From NCBI GenBank assembly GCA_049115735.1, contig JAGDZP010000004.1, positions 372,001-436,000 on the forward strand: a DNA stretch of 64,000 bases, read 5' to 3'. Shown piece by piece: positions 53,844 through 61,660 of the stretch (positions are counted from its first letter, which is position 1; each line of letters opens with the position of its first letter). Made by a program: the position numbers and the translations under genes. Source of the stretch: CAXBNB01 sp049115735 (GTDB lineage: Bacteria > Bacteroidota > Bacteroidia > Cytophagales > Cyclobacteriaceae). The notes under the pieces are model-generated. The model had not been told where the DNA came from. It saw only the letters and a program-made list of their open reading frames with translations, and did no database searches.

Positions 53844-54002
53844 TGCTACTCAAATATCAGCTGACACTTAGTACAATGCATTTAATGGTTGTTCGTTAAT
53901 TTTCAAGTCAAATGAACTAAGCCGACGGAATAATGATTAAAAGTCCATAAAAACTGGCAATTGTTCAATTAGTACTAATTTTACCCTGCTCTTTTGGTAG
54001 AA

Positions 54003-54884
54003 ATGAAAAAAACGCTACTTCCGATATTATTCCTTATATGCTCAGCACCTGCGCTGATGGCGCAGAGCTTTATGGGCTGGGAATACAACGATAGATTTTT
54101 TTCTGCATACATCGGTACGGGGCGTGCCGGCTATTTAGGCGAACTCACCAATGGCAAACCGTTAGCTTCAGGATTGTCCTTGGTCAATTTTGGTGTAGAG
54201 GCAAGGCTACTTTCGCAGCTTGGCGCTAAAGTTCAAATAGCTAAATACAGACTTGAGGGGTCTGATGAAAACGCAGCTGATAGTTCGGCAAATCGTCAAA
54301 GAAATCTATCCTTCTTTTCGAAGAATTATGAAATTTCTCTTCAGGCGATTTACTACCTTTTCCCCTACACTGGAAAATATCATACAAGACGGACTTATGA
54401 ACCATATATAGGTCTGGGTGTCGGGTATAATACATTCAACCCAAAAACAACATTGGATGGCGTTGAATATACATTATCTGATTACCGAACAGAAAATCAG
54501 GATTATGCTAAATCAGGAATCGTTTTTCCTATCAGCCTGGGGGTCAAAGCCAAGTTGAATGAGTTTATGAACCTCAATTTGGATTTAGGCTACAGAATTA
54601 TCTTCACCGATTACTTAGATGACGTATCAGGGGTCTATGGCGGTCCTTATCCCGATGGCAGTATTCCATCGAGATTGTCTAACCGAAAGGATGAAATTCC
54701 ACAAGTCAATGACGCGGTTTACGAACAGCTCATCACCGGCAATGCAAGGGGCAACCCAACCACCAAAGACAAATACTTCTTCATAAACTTTAGTGTGGAG
54801 ATTTATGCTCCAAGAGATCTATTCAAAAGTCGAGGAGGAAAAACCCGAAAGGAGAAAATTATTGGAAAGCCTTCAGCGTATTGA
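54003..54884 (+). CDS. Outer-membrane beta-barrel protein, DUF6089-like
   Basis: A protein of 293 residues with a signal peptide (about 1-20, ending APALMAQ). The rest has alternating strands with aromatic ends: SAYIGTGRAGYLGELTNG, ISLQAIYYLFPYTGKYHTRR, YEPYIGLGVGYNTFNPKTTL, NLNLDLGYRIIFTDYLDDVS and FFINFSVEIYAPRDLF. This strand pattern, with the ALMAQ and YxGEL opening, is typical of DUF6089-type barrels in Bacteroidota, of unknown function. The ATG at 54003 is preferred to the GTG at 53994. Its last 26 bases overlap the end of the convergent aminotransferase gene. Confidence 0.78.
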   Translation: MKKTLLPILFLICSAPALMAQSFMGWEYNDRFFSAYIGTGRAGYLGELTNGKPLASGLSLVNFGVEARLLSQLGAKVQIAKYRLEGSDENAADSSANRQRNLSFFSKNYEISLQAIYYLFPYTGKYHTRRTYEPYIGLGVGYNTFNPKTTLDGVEYTLSDYRTENQDYAKSGIVFPISLGVKAKLNEFMNLNLDLGYRIIFTDYLDDVSGVYGGPYPDGSIPSRLSNRKDEIPQVNDAVYEQLITGNARGNPTTKDKYFFINFSVEIYAPRDLFKSRGGKTRKEKIIGKPSAY

Positions 54885-55992
54885 TTAGAATTTCAATGGC
54901 CTGATCCTGGTCTTCTTGTCTAAGGCTAGTGCCGCTAGGCAGACAAATCCCATTTTCATAAAGTGATTCTGCTACCTTGCCACCGTACATTTCATATGGT
55001 GAATACAAGGGTTGAAGGTGCATCGGTTTCCAAACATGCCTGGATTCAATATTCTCCTCCTCCAGGGCATTGATGATGCTCTCTACAGGGCTGTTTAAAA
55101 AAACCTTCGGGTCAAAATAAATTGCGGACAGCCATCTGTCTGAAAATAACCCCTCTGCTTCTTTTTGAAATTTTAGACCGGGAATACCGCCCAGACACTT
55201 TTTGTAGTAATCAAAAATCTCCCTTTTTCTTTGAACCTTCTCCTCAATCTTTGTGAATTGACCTAGTCCGATTCCTGCCAGCACATTGCTCATTCTATAG
55301 TTATATCCCAACTCAATGTGGTTATAACTTTTGCCTGCAGCTTTTGCCTGAGTAGAAAGGGACAACCCTTTGGTGTAATGTGCTTCGTTGTTTGTGAGCA
55401 AAGCTCCTCCACCGCTGGTCGTTACTAGCTTGTTACCGTTGAAAGAAGCGATAGCTGTATCACAAACTTTTCCAGGCAAGGTGTTTTGTGTTTTGCACCC
55501 TAAGGCCTCTGCCAAATCGTGAATGACTGGTATTTCATATTTCTCAGAAAGTCCTTTAATAGCATCAAAATCTGCTGGCATACCAAAGAGATGGGTAATT
55601 AGAATCGCCTTTGGTTTCTTCTGGGATTGCACGATTGCCTTTTCCAGCAATTCGATATCAATATTCCAGTCGTCAGGATTGCTATCAATTAGAATTGGCC
55701 TTGCTTTAAGGTACAAAACAGGGTTGACTGCTCCACAAAAAGTCAAGGAACTGGAAATCACTAAATCGTCAGCCTGAATGCCATGGCATAATAGCGCAAG
55801 ATGAATGGCCGATGTACCTGAATTCACTGCTAAGGCATGTTTAAATCCGGTAAATCGAGCTATTTCCGCTTCAAACTCTGCCAGGTGCGGCCCCACTGGA
55901 GCAACCCAATTTGAACTGAAGATATCCTCGACAAATCTGCTTTCCTCTCCTGTAAGGTCAGGGGGTGATATAAACACTCTCTTTCTTTTCAT
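54859..55992 (-). CDS. DegT/DnrJ/EryC1/StrS-family sugar aminotransferase
   Basis: A PLP-dependent aminotransferase of 377 residues. The PLP lysine is Lys188 in ASFNGNKLVTTSGGGALLTN, and the Asp for the pyridine nitrogen is in PVIHDLAEALGC at about 155-166. HALAVNSGTSAIHLAL is the phosphate-binding loop. The family transfers amino groups to keto-sugars bound to UDP or dTDP, as PglE does for bacillosamine. It overlaps the sugar transferase gene by four bases, so both make a surface-glycan precursor; the dehydratase and acetyltransferase are not here. Confidence 0.9.
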   Translation of the reverse strand: MKRKRVFISPPDLTGEESRFVEDIFSSNWVAPVGPHLAEFEAEIARFTGFKHALAVNSGTSAIHLALLCHGIQADDLVISSSLTFCGAVNPVLYLKARPILIDSNPDDWNIDIELLEKAIVQSQKKPKAILITHLFGMPADFDAIKGLSEKYEIPVIHDLAEALGCKTQNTLPGKVCDTAIASFNGNKLVTTSGGGALLTNNEAHYTKGLSLSTQAKAAGKSYNHIELGYNYRMSNVLAGIGLGQFTKIEEKVQRKREIFDYYKKCLGGIPGLKFQKEAEGLFSDRWLSAIYFDPKVFLNSPVESIINALEEENIESRHVWKPMHLQPLYSPYEMYGGKVAESLYENGICLPSGTSLRQEDQDQAIEILINTLKAFQ

Positions 55993-56570
55993 TCACTTAC
56001 ACGCTCTAAGCTATATCCCGTGAATTTTGAAGCCGGGTAGCTTCCGGGACATCCCATCCAAAAATATTTCACAGTCAGCAATATGATTTTGAAATCAAGT
56101 ATCAGGTTCACATTGTCAGAATAGTATATATCCAAATCCAATTTTTCTGACCAGGAAACCCGATTTTTACCTTTCACCTGCGCTAGACCTGTTATTCCGG
56201 GCATTACATAATGTCGCCTTTTGTGCTCTTCGGAATAAAGTGGCAAATATTCTGACAAGAATGGTCTTGGGCCAATAAAGCTCATATCTCCGCGAAGGAC
56301 ATTCCATAGTTGTGGCAATTCATCCAATGACCACTTTCGCAAATAGGTTCCCAATGGGGTAATGTACTCACCTTTTCTCATTGTAATGAACTTGTACATA
56401 TTAAAAGGCTTCTCAAGAAAACCCGGTCTGGACTGAATGAAAAATACCTGACCTTCCACAAAATATAATACGATAGCAATAACCACCATTAAAGGTGTCA
56501 ACAGCACCAACAGGATCAGTGCCAAAATTTTATCCGTTAAAGATTTTACCGATTTGTAACAGGGAATCAT
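55989..56570 (-). CDS. Undecaprenyl-phosphate sugar-1-phosphate transferase, PglC-like
   Basis: A protein of 193 residues. It has an N-terminal membrane re-entrant helix (ILALILLVLLTPLMVVIAIV, about 16-35) and a short catalytic domain with YLRKWSLDELPQLWNVLRGD (Asp-Glu dyad near 90), SFIGPRPFLSEYLPLY and PGITGLAQVKGKN. The minimal size, without the four extra helices of WbaP, places it in the monotopic PglC/WecP group. It transfers a phosphosugar from UDP-sugar to undecaprenyl phosphate and so starts a glycan. Coupled to the aminotransferase that would form its sugar. Confidence 0.9.
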   Translation of the reverse strand: MIPCYKSVKSLTDKILALILLVLLTPLMVVIAIVLYFVEGQVFFIQSRPGFLEKPFNMYKFITMRKGEYITPLGTYLRKWSLDELPQLWNVLRGDMSFIGPRPFLSEYLPLYSEEHKRRHYVMPGITGLAQVKGKNRVSWSEKLDLDIYYSDNVNLILDFKIILLTVKYFWMGCPGSYPASKFTGYSLERVSE

Positions 56571-56602
56571 TAAATAATGTCAGAGAATTCACAAAATCTT
56601 TG

Positions 56603-56610
56603 ACAAATAT
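56603..56610 (-). promoter_or_regulatory. Probable -7 box of the glycan gene pair
   Basis: On the minus strand TATATTTG (56610-56603) matches TAnnTTTG exactly and lies 33 bases before the sugar transferase start at 56570. No good TTTG is found 17-20 bases before it, so the promoter call rests on one box. Confidence 0.45.
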
Positions 56611-56631
56611 ATTACGTTTATGCTTCAATTG

Positions 56632-57300
56632 ATGAAGAAGATGACCAAACAAATATTCCTTCTTGCCCTTGCCCTTTCAGTCGCTTTTGGCGTGGTGGGG
56701 CAACCCAAGATAAAAATTGCAAAGCTCAAATACGACGGTGGTGGAGACTGGTATGCAAATAAAACTTCCCTACCCAATCTGATCTCATTTTGCAATAAAA
56801 ATCTGATGACAAATCTTGCTGCTCAGGAGGAAGTGGTAGAAGTAGGAAGTGCTGAAATATATCTATATCCATTCATTCACATGACCGGACACGGGAATGT
56901 TGACTTTTCCGCCAACCAAGCACAAAACCTTCGAAATTACCTGATTTCAGGAGGTTTTCTCCACATCGATGACAACTATGGTATGGATCAATTTATCCGA
57001 ATGGAAATGAAAAAAGTATTTCCCGAGCTCGAGTTTGTTGAACTGCCTTTCAATCATAAAATCTATAATCAGAAATTCAAGTTTGCGAATGGCCTTCCAA
57101 AAATTCATCAGCATGATGGAAAACCACCTCAAGGCTTTGGGTTAGTATATGAAGGCCGGCTTGTCTGTTTTTATTCCTACGAATGTGACTTAGCGAATGG
57201 CTGGGAAGATCAGTCGATTTACAATGACCCGGAAAAGAAGCGGCTACAAGCTTTGAAAATGGGAGCCAACATTATGTCTTACGCATTTACCTCAAACTAG
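56632..57300 (+). CDS. DUF4159 domain protein
   Basis: A protein of 222 residues with a signal peptide (about 1-20; IFLLALALSVAFGVVGQ). The rest is one DUF4159 domain: IAKLKYDGGGDWYANKTSLP, then EIYLYPFIHMTGHGNVDFS, LRNYLISGGFLHIDDNYG, and the LVYEGRLVCFYSYECDLANG region with GWEDQ. The fold resembles a class I glutamine amidotransferase-like domain but lacks an evident nucleophile. It is exported. Function unknown. ATG codons at 56620 and 56632 are both possible; the second gives a typical signal peptide. Confidence 0.82.
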   Translation: MKKMTKQIFLLALALSVAFGVVGQPKIKIAKLKYDGGGDWYANKTSLPNLISFCNKNLMTNLAAQEEVVEVGSAEIYLYPFIHMTGHGNVDFSANQAQNLRNYLISGGFLHIDDNYGMDQFIRMEMKKVFPELEFVELPFNHKIYNQKFKFANGLPKIHQHDGKPPQGFGLVYEGRLVCFYSYECDLANGWEDQSIYNDPEKKRLQALKMGANIMSYAFTSN

Positions 57301-57511
57301 AAAAAGTGAAAGGACTGCCTCCTCTATGACAGCCCTTTGCACATCAATCAAACAACCTCTGTTTAACCCTTTTTATTTGAATTTTGACCTCTTAGATACA
57401 GGTTGGGACAAAAGGTTTAATGCCCAATGAAAAAATTTAAACTTTCTTAAGTAAAAGGTCTTTTGACTGAGTCCATCTATTGGCAAATCGAAAAAAACTA
57501 TAGGATGAATC

Positions 57512-57540
57512 TTTAAAATGGGGCATTCGTAGTATCTTTG
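57512..57540 (+). promoter_or_regulatory. Promoter of the suf operon
   Basis: TTTA at 57512-57515 is followed after 17 bases by TATCTTTG at 57533-57540, an exact TAnnTTTG match. A start near 57547 leaves a leader of about 32 bases before the sufB ATG at 57579. The spacing equals that at gyrB. No IscR-type binding palindrome was seen by eye. Confidence 0.68.
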
Positions 57541-57578
57541 AGCCTATTTATAATTAGTCTAAATTACGGGTTTCGAAT

Positions 57579-59024
57579 ATGAGTACTGACGAGCAGATTT
57601 TAGAGGAATTAACCAACAAAGAATACGAGCATGGCTGGTCGGTTGACTTTGAAGCGGATGAGGCTCCCTTTGGGCTAAATGAGGATATTGTCAAGTTTAT
57701 TTCTCATAAAAAGAATGAGCCTGAATGGCTATTGGAATGGAGGCTCAAGGCTTTTGAAACCTGGAAAGGCATGAAGGAGCCAAAATGGCCAAATGTCCAT
57801 TATCCTGAAATTGACTTTCAAGACATAAAATACTATTCGGCTCCAAAACAAAAGAAAACCCCTGAAAGCCTCGATGATGTCGATCCTGAATTGATCGAGA
57901 CATTTGAGAAGCTGGGAATCTCTCTTCAGGAGCAAAAAAGGCTCACTGGAGTGGCCGTAGATGCGGTAATTGATTCAGTGTCGGTGGCAACCACCTTCAA
58001 GGAGACCTTAGGGGAATTAGGAATTATTTTCTGTTCATTCAGTGAAGCTGTTCAGGAACACCCTGAGCTAGTAAAAAAATACCTAGGATCTGTAGTGCCT
58101 GTAGCGGATAACTATTATGCCGCTCTAAACTCTGCCGTATTCTCAGATGGCTCTTTCTGCTACATCCCGAAAGGAGTAAGATGCCCAATGGAGCTTTCCA
58201 CATACTTTAGGATCAATGCCGCCAATACGGGCCAATTCGAAAGGACTTTGATCGTGGCGGAAGAAGGGTCTTATGTGAGTTATTTGGAAGGATGTACAGC
58301 ACCTCAACGGGATGAGAATCAACTCCATGCCGCGGTGGTAGAAATCTATGCAGCCAAGGATGCAGAAGTAAAATACTCAACTGTTCAAAACTGGTATCCT
58401 GGAGACAAAGAGGGAAAAGGAGGAATTTACAATTTCGTTACCAAGAGGGGTATTTGCTTTGGGGACAATTCGAAAATATCCTGGACTCAGGTAGAGACTG
58501 GTTCTGCCGTGACCTGGAAATATCCGTCGTGTATTCTAAAAGGAGACAATTCAGTTGGTGAGTTTTATTCAGTAGCAGTAACCAACAATTATCAACAAGC
58601 TGATACTGGTACTAAAATGATCCATATTGGTAAAAATACCAAGTCAAGGATTGTATCAAAAGGTATCTCTGCCGGGAAATCTCAAAACAGCTACAGAGGT
58701 CAGGTGCAAGTGATGAAGCGTGCTGAAAACGCAAGGAACCACTCGCAATGCGACTCACTGCTCATGGGCAACAATTGCGGGGCACATACATTCCCATATA
58801 TAGATATTGAAAATAAGTCTGCTCACGTGGAACATGAAGCTACAACATCCAAAATTGGTGAGGATCAGATTTTCTATTGTATGCAGAGAGGAATAGATGA
58901 GGAAAGCGCTGTGGCACTTATTGTGAATGGTTATGCCAAGGAAGTATTAAATCAATTACCAATGGAATTTGCGGTGGAAGCTCAGAAGTTATTGGCGCTT
59001 ACGCTCGAGGGAAGTGTAGGGTAG
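57579..59024 (+). CDS. sufB: Fe-S cluster assembly scaffold SufB
   Basis: A protein of 481 residues with the SufB beta-helix core. The recognisable blocks are YYSAPKQKKTPESLDDVDPE, GTAPQ-like SYLEGCTAPQRDENQLHAAV, VQNWYPGDKEGKGGIYNFVT, and AHVEHEATTSKIGEDQIFYC followed by MQRGIDEESAVALIVNGY. The conserved cysteines proposed to hold the nascent cluster are in ARNHSQCDSLLMGNNCG. With SufC and SufD it forms the scaffold complex for Fe-S cluster assembly in the cytosol. It is the first gene of the suf operon, behind an exact promoter box. Confidence 0.96.
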   Translation: MSTDEQILEELTNKEYEHGWSVDFEADEAPFGLNEDIVKFISHKKNEPEWLLEWRLKAFETWKGMKEPKWPNVHYPEIDFQDIKYYSAPKQKKTPESLDDVDPELIETFEKLGISLQEQKRLTGVAVDAVIDSVSVATTFKETLGELGIIFCSFSEAVQEHPELVKKYLGSVVPVADNYYAALNSAVFSDGSFCYIPKGVRCPMELSTYFRINAANTGQFERTLIVAEEGSYVSYLEGCTAPQRDENQLHAAVVEIYAAKDAEVKYSTVQNWYPGDKEGKGGIYNFVTKRGICFGDNSKISWTQVETGSAVTWKYPSCILKGDNSVGEFYSVAVTNNYQQADTGTKMIHIGKNTKSRIVSKGISAGKSQNSYRGQVQVMKRAENARNHSQCDSLLMGNNCGAHTFPYIDIENKSAHVEHEATTSKIGEDQIFYCMQRGIDEESAVALIVNGYAKEVLNQLPMEFAVEAQKLLALTLEGSVG

Positions 59025-59029
59025 GTTGT

Positions 59030-59490
59030 TTCAGGTTTAAGATTTCAAGTTCAAAGTTTAGGATGTGGCAACAATACAACAGTTTGAAGACTTGGAAATT
59101 TGGCAAAAAGCAAAAATGGTGGACAAACTGGTGTATGAACTTACTTGCCGTGCTGATTTTAGTAAGGATTTTGAATTGGTAAGACAAATAAAACGGACGG
59201 TGGGATCGTGTATGGATAATATAGCCGAAGGATTTGAAAGAGGTGGAAATAAAGAGTTTATTCAATTTCTATACATTTCGAAAGGATCAATTGGCGAAAC
59301 AAGATCTCAATGTCATAGAGCTCTTGATAAGAATTTTATTAATAGTTCGGAATTTGAGAGATTAATAGCAGATTGTACTGAACTAAGTAAAAGGATTTCT
59401 TCTTTTATTAATTATTTAAAAAAGTCAGAATATAAAGGTGACAAGTTTAAGTAAAAATGAACCTTAAACTTTGAGCCTCAAACATTAAAC
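59030..59490. mobile_element. IVP gene unit with imperfect terminal inverted repeats
   Basis: Between sufB and sufC lies an insertion carrying the four-helix-bundle gene. Near its left end is GTTCAAAGTTTAGG (59049-59062), and near its right end CCTTAAACTTTGAG (59462-59475), whose reverse complement CTCAAAGTTTAAGG nearly matches. Looser similarity extends outwards to TTGTTT on both sides. This makes a unit of about 460 bases with imperfect terminal inverted repeats. There is no transposase, so it would be a non-autonomous element, or a gene with repeats that recombine. Limits are approximate. Confidence 0.5.
59065..59454 (+). CDS. Four-helix-bundle protein (23S rRNA intervening-sequence protein family)
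   Basis: A protein of 129 residues with the IVP family signature: FEDLEIWQKAKMVDKLVYEL at about 7-26, IKRTVGSCMDNIAEGFERGG at about 43-62, NKEFIQFLYISKGSIGETRS and the following QCHRALDKNFI. These small pentameric helical proteins were first found encoded in intervening sequences of 23S rRNA genes; they occur widely alone in Bacteroidota. The role is unknown. The start is a GTG at 59065 (a short basic N terminus). It lies inside the suf operon and has no link to Fe-S assembly. It is an insertion that leaves both neighbours intact. Confidence 0.87.
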   Translation: MATIQQFEDLEIWQKAKMVDKLVYELTCRADFSKDFELVRQIKRTVGSCMDNIAEGFERGGNKEFIQFLYISKGSIGETRSQCHRALDKNFINSSEFERLIADCTELSKRISSFINYLKKSEYKGDKFK

Positions 59491-59496
59491 AAAGGG

Positions 59497-60258
59497 ATGT
59501 TAAAAATTAATAACCTACAGGCAAGTGTAGAAGACAAGCAAATTCTAAAAGGGTTAACCCTTGAAGTAAATGCCGGCGAAGTTCATGCTATCATGGGGCC
59601 GAATGGTTCCGGAAAGAGTACTCTTGCGTCGGTTTTAGCCGGAAGAGATGAATTTGAAGTGGATGGCGGTGAAGTAGAATTTATGGACAGCAATCTGCTT
59701 GATCTATCAGCAGAAGAACGAGCACGTGAAGGAATATTTCTTGCTTTTCAATACCCTGTGGAAATACCGGGAGTATCCACTACAAACTTCATGAAAACTG
59801 CCTTGAACCAAATCAGGGAGCACAGAGGATTGGAGAAATTGGATGCGGTTGGTTTCTTGAAGAGAATGAAGGAGAAAATGAAGCTGGTTGAGATTGACCA
59901 ATCTTTGCTGAGTCGATCACTGAACGAAGGATTTTCGGGAGGAGAGAAGAAGAGGAATGAAATTTTCCAAATGGCTATGCTGGAACCTAAGCTTGCAATA
60001 CTGGACGAGACAGACTCTGGTCTGGATATAGATGCACTCAGAATTGTGGCCAATGGAGTTAACTCATTGAAGTCAGCAGACAATGCCACCATTGTTGTGA
60101 CACACTACCAAAGGTTACTTGACTACATCGTTCCTGATTTTGTTCATGTACTATGGAATGGAAAGATTGTGAAGTCTGGCACTAAAGAGCTGGCTTTGGA
60201 ACTGGAAGAAAAAGGGTACGACTGGATCAAAGCCGAAGCTAATCTGGAAACGGCTTAA
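59497..60258 (+). CDS. sufC: Fe-S cluster assembly ATPase SufC
   Basis: A protein of 253 residues, a cytosolic ABC-type ATPase. The Walker A is MGPNGSGKSTLASVLAG at about 33-49, the signature is FSGGEKKRNEIFQMA near 144-158 and Walker B with the D-loop is AILDETDSGLDIDALR near 166-181. The His switch is in TIVVTHYQRLLDYI. It binds SufB and SufD, and ATP turnover drives their rearrangement for cluster assembly. It starts 42 bases after the IVP gene, so the transcript from the sufB promoter must run through that insertion unless another promoter exists. Confidence 0.95.
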   Translation: MLKINNLQASVEDKQILKGLTLEVNAGEVHAIMGPNGSGKSTLASVLAGRDEFEVDGGEVEFMDSNLLDLSAEERAREGIFLAFQYPVEIPGVSTTNFMKTALNQIREHRGLEKLDAVGFLKRMKEKMKLVEIDQSLLSRSLNEGFSGGEKKRNEIFQMAMLEPKLAILDETDSGLDIDALRIVANGVNSLKSADNATIVVTHYQRLLDYIVPDFVHVLWNGKIVKSGTKELALELEEKGYDWIKAEANLETA

Positions 60259-60281
60259 TATTCCCAAACTTATTCTATTGA

Positions 60282-61610
60282 ATGGATTCTAAATTCAAAA
60301 ATATATTGGATCAGGACTTGGTCGCTAAGGCTGAACAATTTGAGGCTTCATTAAATGGAAGTGCCATTAGTGAATTGAAAGCTGTTCGCGCAGAGGCGCT
60401 GGATTTTCTAAAGACAAATGGTTTTCCTGGAAGAAAGGCAGAAGCATATAAGTACACCAACCTATCCAAGGAAATAGCTCAAAACTTTGACTTTTTGGCG
60501 AAAGCAAAGTCACCTGGTTTATCAACAGAAGAGATCAAAGGCTTATTCAACTGGGAAATAGAAGCAAACCACTTGGTTTATGTAAACGGTATTTATGATG
60601 CCGGTTTGTCAGAAATCAATTCTGACGAATCAGAAATAAAGATTTCGTCTTTTAAGGAATTAGCTGAAAATGACCCAGCAAAGCTAAAGTCGTTATTTGG
60701 AAAGTATGCCAAGGTGAGCAAGGATGCTTTTACCGCATTGAATACCGCATTTACCAATGATGGCGTATTAGTTGAAATTCCAAAAAACACCGAACTGAAG
60801 TTGCCGGTAATTACTTATTTTATCTGTGACGCATCTGAAAGTGAAAACGTCAGTTTCCCAAGAACACTCTATGCAATTTGTAGAAATTCGAAAGCAGATT
60901 TCGTTCACTTCACAAAATCTATTGGCGAGCAGAAAACGCTCAAGAATCAGGTTGATGAAATTATCTTGGAGGAAAATGCTCAAGGTTCATTGTACAAAAT
61001 ACAAGACGATTCTGATGTTTCTTTCTCTGTTGGAGAAACCAAGGTATATCAACCGAATAACAGCAGGTTTTCGGCCATAACAGTTACTTTGAATGGAGCT
61101 GTCATCCGAAACAATCTGAATATAGATGTAGACGGTGAGGGCTGTGAGGCCAATATGTTTGGCCTTTATTTGACCAAGGGAAAAACACATGTTGACAATC
61201 AGACAGAGGTTGATCACATCAAACCAAACTCGGTGAGCAATGAGTTATATAAGGGCATCATGGATGACAACTCACGGGGGGTTTTCAACGGAAAAATATT
61301 TGTGCGACAGGAAGCACAAAAAACAAATGCCTTTCAGTCAAACAATAACGTTTTGCTATCTGATAAGGCAACTATCAATACCAAGCCCCAGTTAGAAATT
61401 TGGGCAGATGATGTAAAATGTTCGCATGGATGCACAACCGGGCAGTTGGATGATGAGGCAATATTCTACCTGAGGTCGCGCGGTATTGGAGAAGAAAAGG
61501 CAAGAGCGATGATACTTCGAGCATTTGCGAGAGAAGTCATTGACAAAATCGAGTATGAAGGACTGAAGGAATATGTGGAGAAGGAGATCGCTAAAAGATT
61601 GGAGTTGTAA
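60282..61610 (+). CDS. sufD: Fe-S cluster assembly protein SufD
   Basis: A protein of 442 residues, paralogous to SufB, with a helical N-terminal domain (about 1-110; contains GFPGRKAEAYKYTNLSKEIA) and a beta-helix core. The C-terminal block has IWADDVKCSHGCTTGQLDDE and the signature YLRSRGIGEEKARAMILRAF. The conserved histidine thought to help in iron transfer is in CSHGCT. SufD forms a heteromer with SufB and SufC. It lies 23 bases after sufC and before a GC-rich direct repeat. Confidence 0.95.
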   Translation: MDSKFKNILDQDLVAKAEQFEASLNGSAISELKAVRAEALDFLKTNGFPGRKAEAYKYTNLSKEIAQNFDFLAKAKSPGLSTEEIKGLFNWEIEANHLVYVNGIYDAGLSEINSDESEIKISSFKELAENDPAKLKSLFGKYAKVSKDAFTALNTAFTNDGVLVEIPKNTELKLPVITYFICDASESENVSFPRTLYAICRNSKADFVHFTKSIGEQKTLKNQVDEIILEENAQGSLYKIQDDSDVSFSVGETKVYQPNNSRFSAITVTLNGAVIRNNLNIDVDGEGCEANMFGLYLTKGKTHVDNQTEVDHIKPNSVSNELYKGIMDDNSRGVFNGKIFVRQEAQKTNAFQSNNNVLLSDKATINTKPQLEIWADDVKCSHGCTTGQLDDEAIFYLRSRGIGEEKARAMILRAFAREVIDKIEYEGLKEYVEKEIAKRLEL

Positions 61611-61619
61611 TAAGTTGGG

Positions 61620-61640
61620 GGCGCAAGCGAGGCGCTAGCG
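61620..61640. repeat. Short GC-rich direct repeat between sufD and sufS
   Basis: GGCGCAAGCG (61620-61629) and GGCGCTAGCG (61631-61640) are direct repeats of ten bases that differ at one position, in an otherwise AT-rich gap of 50 bases. The composition differs from the surroundings. It is too short to form a convincing terminator. It could be part of a small dispersed repeat. Confidence 0.45.
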
Positions 61641-61660
61641 TCAGAAAAGAAATAAAAGTG

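Noticed and set aside
57301..57360. Terminator after the DUF4159 gene
   Set aside because: The AAAGGACTG and CAGCCCTTT arms have a mismatch and no T-run follows, so the evidence is too weak.
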